Shown here one piece after another: positions 1 to 9,227 of a stretch of 64,000 bases of DNA. The stretch's first letter is position 1; each line of letters begins with the position of its first letter. Both the position numbers and the translations under genes were made by a program. The stretch is from Deltaproteobacteria bacterium. GTDB lineage: Bacteria > Acidobacteriota > Thermoanaerobaculia > Multivoradales > JAHZIX01. Below the pieces are notes generated by a model. It did not search any database. It was not told the DNA's origin and worked only from the letters and a program-made list of their open reading frames with translations. The stretch is taken from assembly GCA_022601195.1 (NCBI GenBank), contig JAHZIX010000017.1, positions 186,001-250,000 of the forward strand, given 5' to 3'.

Positions 1-157
1 CGGCCAAATCGGCCTCGACATTCCGTTCGGTCAAGGAGATTGGGGGGTTCACTTCGGCGCCCGCTACATGGATCTGAACATCGAGATCGACGAGGGTGGT
101 CCTGAAATATCCGCTGATCCGCTGGGAATCGAATTTGGGTTCGCCTACAGGTTCTAG
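1..157 (+). CDS. C-terminal end of an OmpW-like outer-membrane beta-barrel protein (partial)
   Basis: Only the last 51 codons are inside the window; the frame is open from base 2 to the TAG at 155-157. The residues alternate polar and hydrophobic as in amphipathic beta-strands. They include a segment reading GARYMDLNIE, and the protein ends in FAYRF, so the terminal residue is the aromatic Phe that the BAM complex recognises on barrel proteins. The GARYMDLN segment resembles the last strands of OmpW-type small eight-stranded porins. The family is a tentative call because most of the gene lies outside. It converges with the FHA regulator gene on the opposite strand, separated by a perfect palindrome. 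Confidence 0.55.
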   Translation, partial: GQIGLDIPFGQGDWGVHFGARYMDLNIEIDEGGPEISADPLGIEFGFAYRF

Positions 158-197
158 TTAGCGAAGAACCCGCATGGGGCGGCGGGTTACCCTAGAC

Positions 198-217
198 GGC
201 CTCTCCTAGGAGAGGCC
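198..217. terminator. Perfect 20-bp palindrome between convergent genes
   Basis: The sequence GGCCTCTCCTAGGAGAGGCC is its own reverse complement. It lies 40 bp after the stop of the OmpW-like gene and overlaps the stop codon of the convergent regulator gene (206-208). A long GC-rich stem between two convergent genes suggests a bidirectional transcription stop. No T-tract follows on either strand, so it is not a classic intrinsic terminator. It could equally be a protein-binding site. Confidence 0.4.
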
Positions 218-2089
218 GAGGCGTTTCATGCGACGGGCTAGGCCGTTGCGGGAGATGCCTAGAAGCTCGGCAGCCCGGATTTGGATGCCATCAGCAGCCT
301 TTAGGGCTTCCCGGATGGTGCTCTTTTCCACGGCTTCCAGCCGCTCTCGAAGAAGTAGAGAGGCGGTTGGTGCTGCCTCCTTCCGTTCCCCCGTGGATTC
401 CACCTGCCGGTTCTCGTTCGATTCTCGGATTTCCGCGGAGAGCAGCCCTGAGTCGATCACCTGACCGGGGTCAGCGCGGAGCACCAGCCGCTGGATCTCG
501 TGCTCGAGCTCGCGAATATTCCCCGGCCAATCATAGGCCAGTAGACCCCGGAGAGCTGCCAAGCTCAGGCCTCGGGGGAATACGCCTCGTTTGCGGGCGA
601 AGCGGCGCAGGAAGTGTTCCGCGAACAGGGGAAGGTCTTCCCGGCAAGCCCTCAGGGGAGGAATCTCGAGAATGTAGCCAGTGAGCCGGAAGTAAAGGTC
701 CTGCCGGAAGTGACCGTCCCGGATTGCCTGACGCAGGTCCGCATTGGTGGCTGCCAGAATTCGCACGTCGATGGCCTGGGGGTGACCTCCCAAGGGCTGG
801 ATCTCTTTTTCTTGGAGAGCCCGAAGAAGTTTCGCCTGGAGATTCAAAGGGAGCTCTCCGATCTCGTCGAGAAAGAGGCTTCCACCTTCGGCAGCCGCGA
901 AATGGCCAACCCGAGCCGTGACCCCAGTCGCCGTTCCCTTGGTGATGCCAAAGAGCTCCGCTTCCAACAGCTCATCGGGAAGAGCAGCGCAGTTGACGGA
1001 GATCAAGGGCTGGTTTCGGCGCGGCGAAGAGCGGTGAATCACCGAGGCGAAGACTCCCTTGCCAACGCCGGTGGAGCCGGTGAGGAGAACGGATACATCT
1101 TCCGGGGCGACCCTCTCCAATTGGCGAAAGAGAGCCAGAAGAGGTGGGGAGGATCCGGCTAGAAACCCCTCCGGGAGGTTGAGGGATTGAGGCTGTTTCG
1201 CTTCCGGAGGCGAAACCTGCTGTCCGTCCGAATCTCGAGGAGCGAAGGCTTCGAACATTCGGATGAGAATTCTCAGCAGGATTCTGCGTTCGTCGTTCTC
1301 TTCGCCATTTCCCCACAGCACCAGGGCGAGCCGCTGATCTTGCCGGGAGGGTTGCATCGCGACTTGGTACTGGATCCCCGGCGTCTCGTCGGTCATGCCG
1401 GATCGAACCCAGGTCGGCCCAAGAATTTTCCGGTCCTCCGGTTCCAGGAATGCCTCCTGGGGGGGATGACTGGGAAGAAGGCCCCAGCTGTGGAGCACCA
1501 AGGGTGGTTTCTGACCGGAAACTTCCACCAGGCAACAACCTTGAAAACCCAGAGATTCGCCCAAGCATCTTAGAGCGTTGGAGGCGTCTCCCAGGGCTAG
1601 TGCACTCCCCATCTCATCCAAAAGCCGAAGCGAAGAAGCTGCGGCCGAGTCTCTGAAGTTGTGAGAGGTCTCCAAGGCCGTGACCTCGGACCACAGGCTG
1701 GACATCTTCGTTGGTTCCCGGTTCGCAGAGGGCAGATTCCCCAGGGAGATGGCGACGGTGGCATCGTCGGATCTGAGGGATTGGAGAGTCAATGCCACCG
1801 GACCGAAGCGAAGCTCGGCTCCTTCGAGAGCCGCCGCCCGCCGTACTCTCTGGCCATCGACGAAGGTTCCGTTTCGGCTGCCTCTATCTTCGATCACCAG
1901 ACCTCCTTGCTGAATGACCAAGAGCGCATGCTGCCGGGAGACGCCATGGGCGGACAACCGCAGATCGCTCCCGGGGGAGCTGCCGACGCGGATCTCTCCA
2001 ACCGGTAGATCAAAGACTCGCTCTCGACCTTCAACTTCCCCTCGTAACCGAAATGGGGTCTCGAGGTCGACCTTGTCTGGGGATCCCAT
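206..2089 (-). CDS. FHA-domain, AAA+ sigma-54-type transcriptional regulator with degenerate GAFTGA loop
   Basis: The protein has 627 residues. An N-terminal FHA domain (about 30-105, with GSSPGSDLRL, SRQHA and SRNGTF) should bind phosphothreonine peptides. A middle region (about 150-290) is GAF-like. The AAA+ core has Walker A GSTGVGKG (338-345) and Walker B GGSLFLDEIGE (402-412). A Fis-type HTH closes the protein (about 595-627). This is the layout of sigma-54 enhancer-binding proteins, but the L1 loop reads GTATGV (385-390) instead of GAFTGA. The Phe and final Ala used to contact sigma-54 are missing, so canonical sigma-54 activation is doubtful. It is divergent from the 2166-residue secreted protein. 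A TAGAAT -10-like box sits 6 nt before the ATG and no Shine-Dalgarno is visible, so a leaderless mRNA is possible. The input is probably a Ser/Thr kinase signal through the FHA domain; the large kinase at 14.6-18.1 kb is one candidate. Confidence 0.9.
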   Translation of the reverse strand: MGSPDKVDLETPFRLRGEVEGRERVFDLPVGEIRVGSSPGSDLRLSAHGVSRQHALLVIQQGGLVIEDRGSRNGTFVDGQRVRRAAALEGAELRFGPVALTLQSLRSDDATVAISLGNLPSANREPTKMSSLWSEVTALETSHNFRDSAAASSLRLLDEMGSALALGDASNALRCLGESLGFQGCCLVEVSGQKPPLVLHSWGLLPSHPPQEAFLEPEDRKILGPTWVRSGMTDETPGIQYQVAMQPSRQDQRLALVLWGNGEENDERRILLRILIRMFEAFAPRDSDGQQVSPPEAKQPQSLNLPEGFLAGSSPPLLALFRQLERVAPEDVSVLLTGSTGVGKGVFASVIHRSSPRRNQPLISVNCAALPDELLEAELFGITKGTATGVTARVGHFAAAEGGSLFLDEIGELPLNLQAKLLRALQEKEIQPLGGHPQAIDVRILAATNADLRQAIRDGHFRQDLYFRLTGYILEIPPLRACREDLPLFAEHFLRRFARKRGVFPRGLSLAALRGLLAYDWPGNIRELEHEIQRLVLRADPGQVIDSGLLSAEIRESNENRQVESTGERKEAAPTASLLLRERLEAVEKSTIREALKAADGIQIRAAELLGISRNGLARRMKRLGLS

Positions 2090-2095
2090 GGCGGG

Positions 2096-2101
2096 ATTCT
2101 A
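2096..2101 (-). promoter_or_regulatory. Candidate -10 box for the FHA regulator gene (leaderless spacing)
   Basis: On the minus strand TAGAAT is followed by six bases (CCCGCC) and then the ATG at 2089, so transcription would begin at or next to the start codon. No good -35 hexamer lies 16-18 bp upstream. The call rests on the -10 match and on two stronger sites with the same spacing elsewhere in the window. Confidence 0.35.
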
Positions 2102-2126
2102 CCGGAGTCCTATGCCCCGAGGTCTG

Positions 2127-2227
2127 GACCTTGAGGTCGGGGTCTTGGGGCCCGTCCTGGGTTGAGTCCTTGGCAGGATCCTGAGGCTGACCTTGGGGCG
2201 GGTCTTGGGGCAGGGGTCTGGGTTAGG
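2127..2227. repeat. Imperfect ~40-bp G-rich direct repeat, two copies
   Basis: Copy 1 is 2127-2166 and copy 2 is 2189-2227. Both run GACCTTG-GG, then GGGTCTTGGGGC, then TCTGGGTT-like, with a few substitutions and a one-base length difference. The copies lie just upstream of the FHA regulator gene and could be paired binding sites for it or another regulator. They may also be simple repeat slippage. Confidence 0.5.
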
Positions 2228-2511
2228 AGCGATGCACCGGAATCGGGCATCGTGCCCACGAACCGCCCACGAGGCTTCTGTCTTTGGGATCTCGGGTTTG
2301 GGGCGGGATTTCTCACTTTCTACCTAAACCTTTTTTTTATAGAGACTTAGGGAGACATCTTCGAACGTTTCGGAGGATGGCATCGCCGTTGCTCTAGAGC
2401 CCTTCAGGAGTCGGTAGGTCCGACGACCTCGCTCAGGTCTTCGATGCACGGCATCGATGCCCGGACCGGCGAGGGTTGGAAATGGGCGTGAGCCTTCAGG
2501 AGTGAATTGGA

Positions 2512-5500
2512 ATGAGACAACGGCGCAAACTGGAACGGAAATCCCCTGAGCTCTCCTCCCGAGAGCGGATCACCGAGGAGGGGAGGCGACAGGAGAACCT
2601 GCCCTCCCAGGTTACAGGCAAGCTATCGGAGCGGGGGGACCTCAGGCCGACTCGTTGGCGGAATCTCTTGTCTCTTCTGGTCCTTTTCGGCGTGCTCTTC
2701 CCCCTCGCGGGCCAGCCGCCCTGTGACACCCCGGCCATCGCTCGAGACGATGTAGCAGCTCTCCCCGCAGGAGGAAGTGCCCTGATCGATATCTTCGCCA
2801 ACGACTCCGACGCCGACGGTGAACCTTTGGACTTGAGCGGATCCCTGGGAACCGGCGACTGTAGCTCCTTGGGAACAGCGACCTATAACGGCGATGGCAC
2901 CGTCACCTTCGTTGCCTTTTCGGGGGAAGGGGGGACGTGCTCTCTTTCCTATGCTCTGGCCGACGGCGGTAGCGCTTCGGTGGCGGTGAACGTCGCTGGG
3001 GAGGTTGTCCAGACGGACGGCTGTCAGGGAACTGGCGACCAAAGCCAGGATCCTTTCGGCTACAGCAGTACGCCAGCTACCGACAATTGTCTGATGGGGA
3101 GTCAAGCGATCGAAAAGTGCTGCTGGAAAGAACTGATTCGAGGGCTTCGGGGAGAGAAGGTCTGTCTCCCGGTCACCAGTCGGAGAGCCGCATCTCCCGA
3201 AACGGAGCTCTTCAGTGGCGGCTCAGAGAACCACTCGGTCCTCTGCCAGGCCGCCGAATACCTAGACACGGGTAATGACGGCTGGTACGAGCGCTATATG
3301 GATGCCCAACAGGGCTTCGACCTGAGCCAGAATCTCCATGGTTGGATGGGAACAGAAGTCCTCTCTCCTCTCTACGGCGCTTGGATCGCCGCTTCGAATA
3401 TCGCTGCTCTTGACAAAGCCAGGAGTGGCCCCAATACCGAATTGGTCGAAAAACTGGAAGATTGGCTGCTGACCTATTGGGTGATGCAGGCCCTTCTAGC
3501 CAACGATTTTCCGGTTACGGAGAGCGTGGCAGAGCTCAGTACTGCAACATCTAGTGTGGTGCCGGAAGCGGGCTATTGGGACGGTCTTTCCATCGCCTCT
3601 ACGGGTTCCCGCCGACTTAGCGACAACCTGGCGGCAGGTCTAGGCTACAGCCAGCCGCCTCATTTCATGATGGCTCTCGCTCTCGATTCTCATCCACGGA
3701 ACTTTGGCGAGGATCATCTTGGTCTCACGGACATGGGCCAGCCGGAGTACTACTATGCTCCCCTTCGTGAGTTATTGCTCTTGGAAGGGACGGACCTCTC
3801 CACGGCCCAGAACGGTACGGTGGACTTCCAGTCCTTCCACCCTCCCGCGGAACTCTTCGGCCTGACGGACAGCGAGAGAGAGACCCTGCGCCTGTTCGTC
3901 GAGAGCGGTGGAAACCAAGACCCAGCGGTAGTTCTGAGCCTACTTCCCGCCAACCCGATTCCCCACTGCGTTGCTGGCACTGGAAATCGTTGCTGCGAAA
4001 TGACGTTTCTACGGACTACCGAAGGGACGATGGGTCATTTCGGAGCCGGCCAGTGGGGCCGCCAGAGCGGTCCTCTTGGAGTGAATTACATCTGCAATCG
4101 CAACAAGCCACCGAATCATGCAGTGCGTATGGATCTCGATGGCACTCTCACTCTCCTGGGACCCGGGCAGGTGGGCGACTTCAATACCCCGCGGCACGAC
4201 AACACCTACGAGTCCGGCAACCAGATCTGCGCCGAATACGCCTTGTCCCCGCAGCAGGGAGGCGGCATCGCCAACAAATGCATCGACAAGCCCGGCGGTG
4301 AGGTGATCTACGAGATCACCTGGACTACCGACCACGGCCTGGTGGTACGGGACTACAATCCCCAGGGAGGTACCCCGGAGGAGCCGGTCATCCAGAGCCA
4401 GCCCACGAATGTCGGCGTCGCGGAAGGAGTTTCCGCCGGTTTCCAAATCCTGGCTCAAAGTGTCCCTCCAGGCCGGGCCCTGGACTACCACTGGTATCGG
4501 GATAATTCACCCCTGCCGTTGAACGATCCCCGACTAGTTGGAGTCGATAGCGCTGCTCTCGACATCTCGTCGACGGTGCCCGGGGATAGTGGCTCCTACC
4601 ATTGCCGGGTGACGGATCGCCTCGCGCCCTCGCTCTTCACGGAGTCCTCGGCAGCTACCTTGACGGTGACCCCCGACGGACCACCTCTCTCTATCCTCAT
4701 GGACCCGGAGGATAGATTGGGCCTCGGCGAGGGACAGACAACGACCTTCTCGGTCACAGCCCAAGGACCCAACGGGGACGACAGTCTGCGCTATCAATGG
4801 CAGCGCAACGGTATAGATTTGGTGGGATCCAACACCACCGATGATTTTCAAGGGGTAAATCACAGCACCCTGAGCATCCACAATGTCCACAACAGCTACG
4901 AAGGTGCTTTTCGTTGCCGGGTGTGGGATGAAGGCGATCCAAGTGTTTGGGAGCCTTCTCAAACGGCAGACCTAACGATTACGGAACTCAGGGCTCCCTA
5001 TGGCGGCAGTCCTCAGACGCTTCCCGGCCTTTTCCAGCCGGAGTACTACGACGAGGGCGAGCCGGAGGTGGTCTACTCCGACACCACTCCTGAGAGCTTG
5101 GGTACCAATGAAGGTAACTGGCATGTGCGCCGGGACGCCGTGGATTTTCTCACCGGCGCCGCGCAGGCTCATATTCGTTGGGCCTACATAGCGCCGGGAG
5201 AGTTCCTCAAATACACGGTGGAGTTGACCCAATCGGGAACCTTCGACCTGGCCATCAACTACAAGATGGTGACCGGCCCTGGAGAGATTGATCTGGATCT
5301 GGCGTGGGGAGGCCCCAGCCCCGGTAGCCAAATGAAGACTTTGGTCCTACCGACTCAGAACGACTTCGAACAGCAGGTCTTTTCTGCTGTATTCGATGAG
5401 GTCCCTTCCGGTAGCGCCGAGCTGACCCTTACCTCCAGGGACACCCTGGCAACGACGGAGGGTTTGCAGATTCTCGAAATGCGCTTCATGGCGGAGCCTC

Positions 5501-8500
5501 CAACCCTACCGGAGCTTCCGGTAGCCCATGACGATCCCTCAGCCCAAGGAGCACACCTACCTGCCCTGCGAGACCAAGATCTCTCCATCGACGTGTGCCT
5601 GGACCTGCTCGATAACGACGAGGGTGATGGCGATCTCATGGACTGCACCACCAAGGCTCAGAAGGTGGCTCTCGAAGAGGTTTTTCAACCGCAACAGGAG
5701 GGGGCCCAGGTGATCATCGGAGTCGACCAACTCACCTATCGGCCGGCTCCGGGCCACACCGGTGCCGACTCCTTCCAATACACCGTAAGGGATTCGGAAG
5801 GTCAGGTCTCGGCACAGCCGGCAACGGTGCGGGTTTTCGTCAACGGAGACTTGCCAATGGCCGTCGATGACACCTTCACCTCCCAGCCCCAGGATCCCAG
5901 CGGGAGCGGGGTGACTCTGCAAATCTTGAAAGGAACTCTGACCGGAAACGACCAGGCCTCGAGCGGCTTTCCGATCTTCAAACGCCTCTTCAACCCGCCG
6001 TCAAACATTGTCGATCCGGGGCCCAACTCTCAACACCTTCTCTACACCCCGCCGTTGGGATTGTCGTCAGATAGCTTCCAATACACCATTGAGAACAGCG
6101 CTTTTGGCGATGGTCCGGAATCCTTGCCGGCGACGGTGACGATCAACATCACCACCGATATCGAGGCTCCGGTGGCCAATCCGGACATCTACTTTATGTC
6201 CCAGTCGCGAGCAACTCCCCAGACGGGGATCGCGGTCAGCCAGCAGGAGCTGGTGGCCAATGACCAGGGGAGCGGGAACTTCCAAATCTACTTCCCCGAT
6301 CCCCCCGCCCAGAGCCTCGGGGACTTTTCGGGGCACGTCTTTGGCTTCAATTTCAGTCCCTTATCGAGCACCACGGGAGAGATTCTCTTTCCCTACGATC
6401 TAGTCGATATCGGCGTCCCGGGCCTTCCCACCGACCGGGCGGACATCCGTCTCCGAGTGGTGCCCTTTCCGGTGCCTCAGCCGGATCCCGGCTTCGTCAC
6501 TCCTCACAACACGGCCATCGAGATCGCACAAGATGCTCTCTTTCTCAATGACGCGCATCACGGTCGGCAGCTGGAAGCCGTCTTGGAGGTGGGTTCGGCG
6601 ATCAGTGGCACCGCCGTGATGCTGGCTTCGGGCAACATCCTGTTCACACCGAATCCGGGAGTCCAAGGAGCCGGCGGATTCAGCTACCGAGTTGTGGACG
6701 ATCTCCACTCGGAAGACACTTTGGAAATAGGGACCGAGGGTAAAGCGAATCGGTTGTCGGACCCAGTGGCAGTCACCATCCAAATCCTTCCTCCCGGACC
6801 TGCAGCGGCGGATGACTACTACCTCATGCCCTTCCATCTTCCGGAGCTGCTGATCCGTTGGGATGAGCTCTTACTCAACGACACTCCTTCTGGAGACGTC
6901 AGACTCAAGGAGTTCTACAGCCCTCAATATGGAACGACGAGTCAAGAGTCCGCGATTGGTATGGACCTGCCCATTACCCGCTATGTTCCGGGTCTGGGGC
7001 TGTGGCAGACGGGCATGGACTCGTTTCAATACCGCATCGAGCGGTCCGACCAAACTCCACCGGATACCGCCCTGGGCACGGTCCACCTAACCCCACTGAC
7101 GGTGACGAATCCCTGGGTGGTGGATAGTTTCGAGGGGGGAGACCTAGGGGCCTGGAGCTCGACCTCCACCGTTGGCGGCTCCCTCGACGTGGTGTCCAAG
7201 GCAGCCCTGACGGGAGGCCTTGGGCTCCAGGTGAAGATCGACCCGGCAGCCACCGGGACTCCTCCGGGAAGCGTTCTCGTCGCGGTCCATGAGGATCTCG
7301 GTGAGCCTCAGTCCCATCTTTGGTTGGATTTTCAGGTCGATCTCCAAGCGGACCAGCTCGACGTCGATCCCGGGGATTCCTTCCAGTTGGTCAACAGTCT
7401 GTTGTCCGGTGAGGGACATATCGAGATCAAGGCGAGGGCCAAGACTCCCCCGGAATTTGGTTTCGAGCTCCAGGCCTTGACCTACCAGGACTCCGATGCC
7501 GCCGCGACCACCATCAGGACCGGTTGGGTAGACGTGGGAAGTGGAAGGCGCTGGGTCACTTTGGAGTGGAAAGCTTCCGAAGCCCCAGGAGCCAACAACG
7601 GCGCTCTGCGGTTCTGGTTGGATCACCGCCTGGTGGACGAGAAGACCGGCCTGGACAACGACCGGAAGACGATCTCCAAAGTTCGCATCGGTGCCGTCAA
7701 GGGCATCGACGAAGGAACTTCCGGATCGATCTTTTACGACCAGATCTCCATCTGGCCCGGAGAGGACAACCGGGAGATCCTCCTTGTAGACAAATTCGAA
7801 GACTCTCTCCCCGGGTCCTGGGATCGGATCGTCGCTTACGGAGGAACTCTCCAGGTGACCTCCAGCGCTGCTCTGTCGGGCGTTTCTGGTTTGGCTCTAG
7901 ATATCGACCCTCAAGGTACGGGGATTCCGGCTTCCAGCGCCGCGATTCTCTTAGAGGAGACCTTCGACGAGCCCCAGAACCATCTCTTCATGGAGTTTCA
8001 GTTCCAAGTTGATCCGGCCACTTTCGACATGCCGGAAGGAGAAGACTTCGTGCTGCTGCCGTCCTACTACGCGACGGAAGGGCATTTAGAGGTACGCCTA
8101 CGCAAGTCCGGAGGGAAGTACCAACTCCAGTTCACCACCTATCAGGATCCGGGGGTGCCTCCCGCAGCTAGACGGACGCCATGGCTCACCATTGGCACGG
8201 TGGCTCGTTGGATCTCCATCGAGTGGCTCGCGGCGACGGAGCCCGGTTCCGTGGATGGTGCTCTACGGGTTTGGATCGACCATCAGCTGGCGGCTTCAGT
8301 CTTGGATGTCGACAATGACCAGAAGACCATTCAGCGGCTGCGCCTCGGAGCCGTCTCCCGGGTGGATGAGGGAACCAGTGGCCGGCTGTTTTTTGACCAC
8401 CTCACCTTCTGGCGGGGTTCCGGGAGTCGGCGCAATCTCCATGCAGACAACTTCGAGTCCGGAGATCTGACCGCTTGGGATCTGACTACCGGGAACGCTT

Positions 8501-9012
8501 CGGCCACTTCCGGGGCCAGCCTCCTGGGAGCCTATGGCCTTCAAGTGGATGTTGCCGGCGCCGACGATGTGGGAACCGTCACCGATGAATCTCCAGCTGC
8601 CGCCAACACCTACGAAGTGAGGCTTCTCCTCGACACCAGCAATCTCAACATCGGTCCCTCCGATCGCTTCATTCTCCTCCAGGGGACGAGCAGTTCGGGG
8701 CTGACGGTGTTTGAGATCAAGGTCGATGGTGGGGGAGGCAGCCCTCGGATTCGGCCAGTGATGTCCGGCCCGACGACCGCTTCCACGGCCTGGGTCCCGC
8801 TGACCAGCGGGTCTCAGGAGCTGCGCTTCCTGTGGCAATCGACTTCCGCGGGAGGAACGGTGGAGTTCTGGATCGACGACACTCTCGCCACCACTTCTGC
8901 CTACAACAGCGGTGATCTCACTCTCGATGCCATCGAGGTGGGTGCGGTCCGTGGCATCGACGCCGGTACCACCGGCACTCTGGCCATCGACGAATTCCGC
9001 AGCTGGGAGTAG
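2512..9012 (+). CDS. Giant secreted multidomain protein: Ig-like, CBM6-like, cadherin-like and three jelly-roll repeats
   Basis: A 2166-residue secreted protein starting at an ATG with AGGAG nine bases upstream. A basic N-terminus precedes a hydrophobic segment (about 48-68), read as a long signal peptide or anchor. Then follow a Big_9/cadherin-like domain with FANDSDADGE (about 72-165), a 450-residue unassigned region with several Cys, and two Ig-like domains (about 625-720 and 723-825, with the W...Y.C pattern). Next come a CBM6/malectin-like domain (about 827-1000), five cadherin-like domains (about 1003-1533, with DSFQYTV-type strands), and three tandem ~200-residue LamG-like repeats (about 1535-2166). 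Each of those opens with a DxFExxxxxxW motif. No catalytic motif was recognised. It is probably a surface or matrix protein binding glycans or other surfaces. A strong hairpin terminator follows, so it is likely monocistronic. Confidence 0.85.
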   Translation: MRQRRKLERKSPELSSRERITEEGRRQENLPSQVTGKLSERGDLRPTRWRNLLSLLVLFGVLFPLAGQPPCDTPAIARDDVAALPAGGSALIDIFANDSDADGEPLDLSGSLGTGDCSSLGTATYNGDGTVTFVAFSGEGGTCSLSYALADGGSASVAVNVAGEVVQTDGCQGTGDQSQDPFGYSSTPATDNCLMGSQAIEKCCWKELIRGLRGEKVCLPVTSRRAASPETELFSGGSENHSVLCQAAEYLDTGNDGWYERYMDAQQGFDLSQNLHGWMGTEVLSPLYGAWIAASNIAALDKARSGPNTELVEKLEDWLLTYWVMQALLANDFPVTESVAELSTATSSVVPEAGYWDGLSIASTGSRRLSDNLAAGLGYSQPPHFMMALALDSHPRNFGEDHLGLTDMGQPEYYYAPLRELLLLEGTDLSTAQNGTVDFQSFHPPAELFGLTDSERETLRLFVESGGNQDPAVVLSLLPANPIPHCVAGTGNRCCEMTFLRTTEGTMGHFGAGQWGRQSGPLGVNYICNRNKPPNHAVRMDLDGTLTLLGPGQVGDFNTPRHDNTYESGNQICAEYALSPQQGGGIANKCIDKPGGEVIYEITWTTDHGLVVRDYNPQGGTPEEPVIQSQPTNVGVAEGVSAGFQILAQSVPPGRALDYHWYRDNSPLPLNDPRLVGVDSAALDISSTVPGDSGSYHCRVTDRLAPSLFTESSAATLTVTPDGPPLSILMDPEDRLGLGEGQTTTFSVTAQGPNGDDSLRYQWQRNGIDLVGSNTTDDFQGVNHSTLSIHNVHNSYEGAFRCRVWDEGDPSVWEPSQTADLTITELRAPYGGSPQTLPGLFQPEYYDEGEPEVVYSDTTPESLGTNEGNWHVRRDAVDFLTGAAQAHIRWAYIAPGEFLKYTVELTQSGTFDLAINYKMVTGPGEIDLDLAWGGPSPGSQMKTLVLPTQNDFEQQVFSAVFDEVPSGSAELTLTSRDTLATTEGLQILEMRFMAEPPTLPELPVAHDDPSAQGAHLPALRDQDLSIDVCLDLLDNDEGDGDLMDCTTKAQKVALEEVFQPQQEGAQVIIGVDQLTYRPAPGHTGADSFQYTVRDSEGQVSAQPATVRVFVNGDLPMAVDDTFTSQPQDPSGSGVTLQILKGTLTGNDQASSGFPIFKRLFNPPSNIVDPGPNSQHLLYTPPLGLSSDSFQYTIENSAFGDGPESLPATVTINITTDIEAPVANPDIYFMSQSRATPQTGIAVSQQELVANDQGSGNFQIYFPDPPAQSLGDFSGHVFGFNFSPLSSTTGEILFPYDLVDIGVPGLPTDRADIRLRVVPFPVPQPDPGFVTPHNTAIEIAQDALFLNDAHHGRQLEAVLEVGSAISGTAVMLASGNILFTPNPGVQGAGGFSYRVVDDLHSEDTLEIGTEGKANRLSDPVAVTIQILPPGPAAADDYYLMPFHLPELLIRWDELLLNDTPSGDVRLKEFYSPQYGTTSQESAIGMDLPITRYVPGLGLWQTGMDSFQYRIERSDQTPPDTALGTVHLTPLTVTNPWVVDSFEGGDLGAWSSTSTVGGSLDVVSKAALTGGLGLQVKIDPAATGTPPGSVLVAVHEDLGEPQSHLWLDFQVDLQADQLDVDPGDSFQLVNSLLSGEGHIEIKARAKTPPEFGFELQALTYQDSDAAATTIRTGWVDVGSGRRWVTLEWKASEAPGANNGALRFWLDHRLVDEKTGLDNDRKTISKVRIGAVKGIDEGTSGSIFYDQISIWPGEDNREILLVDKFEDSLPGSWDRIVAYGGTLQVTSSAALSGVSGLALDIDPQGTGIPASSAAILLEETFDEPQNHLFMEFQFQVDPATFDMPEGEDFVLLPSYYATEGHLEVRLRKSGGKYQLQFTTYQDPGVPPAARRTPWLTIGTVARWISIEWLAATEPGSVDGALRVWIDHQLAASVLDVDNDQKTIQRLRLGAVSRVDEGTSGRLFFDHLTFWRGSGSRRNLHADNFESGDLTAWDLTTGNASATSGASLLGAYGLQVDVAGADDVGTVTDESPAAANTYEVRLLLDTSNLNIGPSDRFILLQGTSSSGLTVFEIKVDGGGGSPRIRPVMSGPTTASTAWVPLTSGSQELRFLWQSTSAGGTVEFWIDDTLATTSAYNSGDLTLDAIEVGAVRGIDAGTTGTLAIDEFRSWE
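7115..9012 (+). repeat. Three tandem ~200-residue repeats coded at the 3' end of the giant gene
   Basis: The units begin near 7115, 7785 and 8435. Each opens with DSFEGGDLGAW, DKFEDSLPGSW or DNFESGDLTAW and closes with GTSGSIFYDQISIW, GTSGRLFFDHLTFW or GTTGTLAIDEFRSW. The copies are clearly homologous but well diverged, so the duplication is old. They look like concanavalin/LamG-type jelly rolls. Confidence 0.75.
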
Positions 9013-9030
9013 CTCCCGGCGAAGGAAAGT

Positions 9031-9087
9031 GGGTTCCCCGGGATTTCGACAACCCGATCACCCTATGACCCGGGGAACCCCTGTTTT
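9031..9087 (+). terminator. Intrinsic terminator after the giant secreted-protein gene
   Basis: A perfect 12-bp stem pairs GGGTTCCCCGGG (9031-9042) with CCCGGGGAACCC (9069-9080) across a 26-base loop. It is followed by CTGTTTT. It lies 19 bp after the stop of the giant gene and before the RHS gene, so the two are probably transcribed separately. Confidence 0.75.
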
Positions 9088-9227
9088 CCAACTTTCCGTT
9101 TACTCGCGCTTCCTGGGCTTTTCGCACCTCTTGGGCCTTTGGCTCCTTGGTGGGTTCCCGAACTTCGGCGCTAACGAATTTTGAATCAGAAACCTTGTCT
9201 CGGCTTTTGACCTTGAAGGAGATGGAT

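Larger units (their letters stand above)
2090..2511. other. Divergent intergenic region with a G-rich direct repeat
   Basis: This 422-bp spacer separates the FHA regulator from the giant secreted protein. It holds two imperfect copies of a 39-40 bp G-rich unit (2127-2166 and 2189-2227; both contain GGTCTTGGGG, exactly 60 bp apart). It also has a short GGGCA/TGCCC hairpin near 2247, an eight-T run near 2330, and a duplicated CCTTCAGGAGT (about 2402 and 2493). The second copy of the latter provides the ribosome-binding site of the downstream gene. No sigma-54 -24/-12 promoter was found, and no further gene. Confidence 0.5.

Noticed and set aside
2090..2511. Sigma-54 promoter for the giant secreted protein
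   Set aside because: No TGGCAC-N5-TTGC-like element with correct spacing was found in the spacer.
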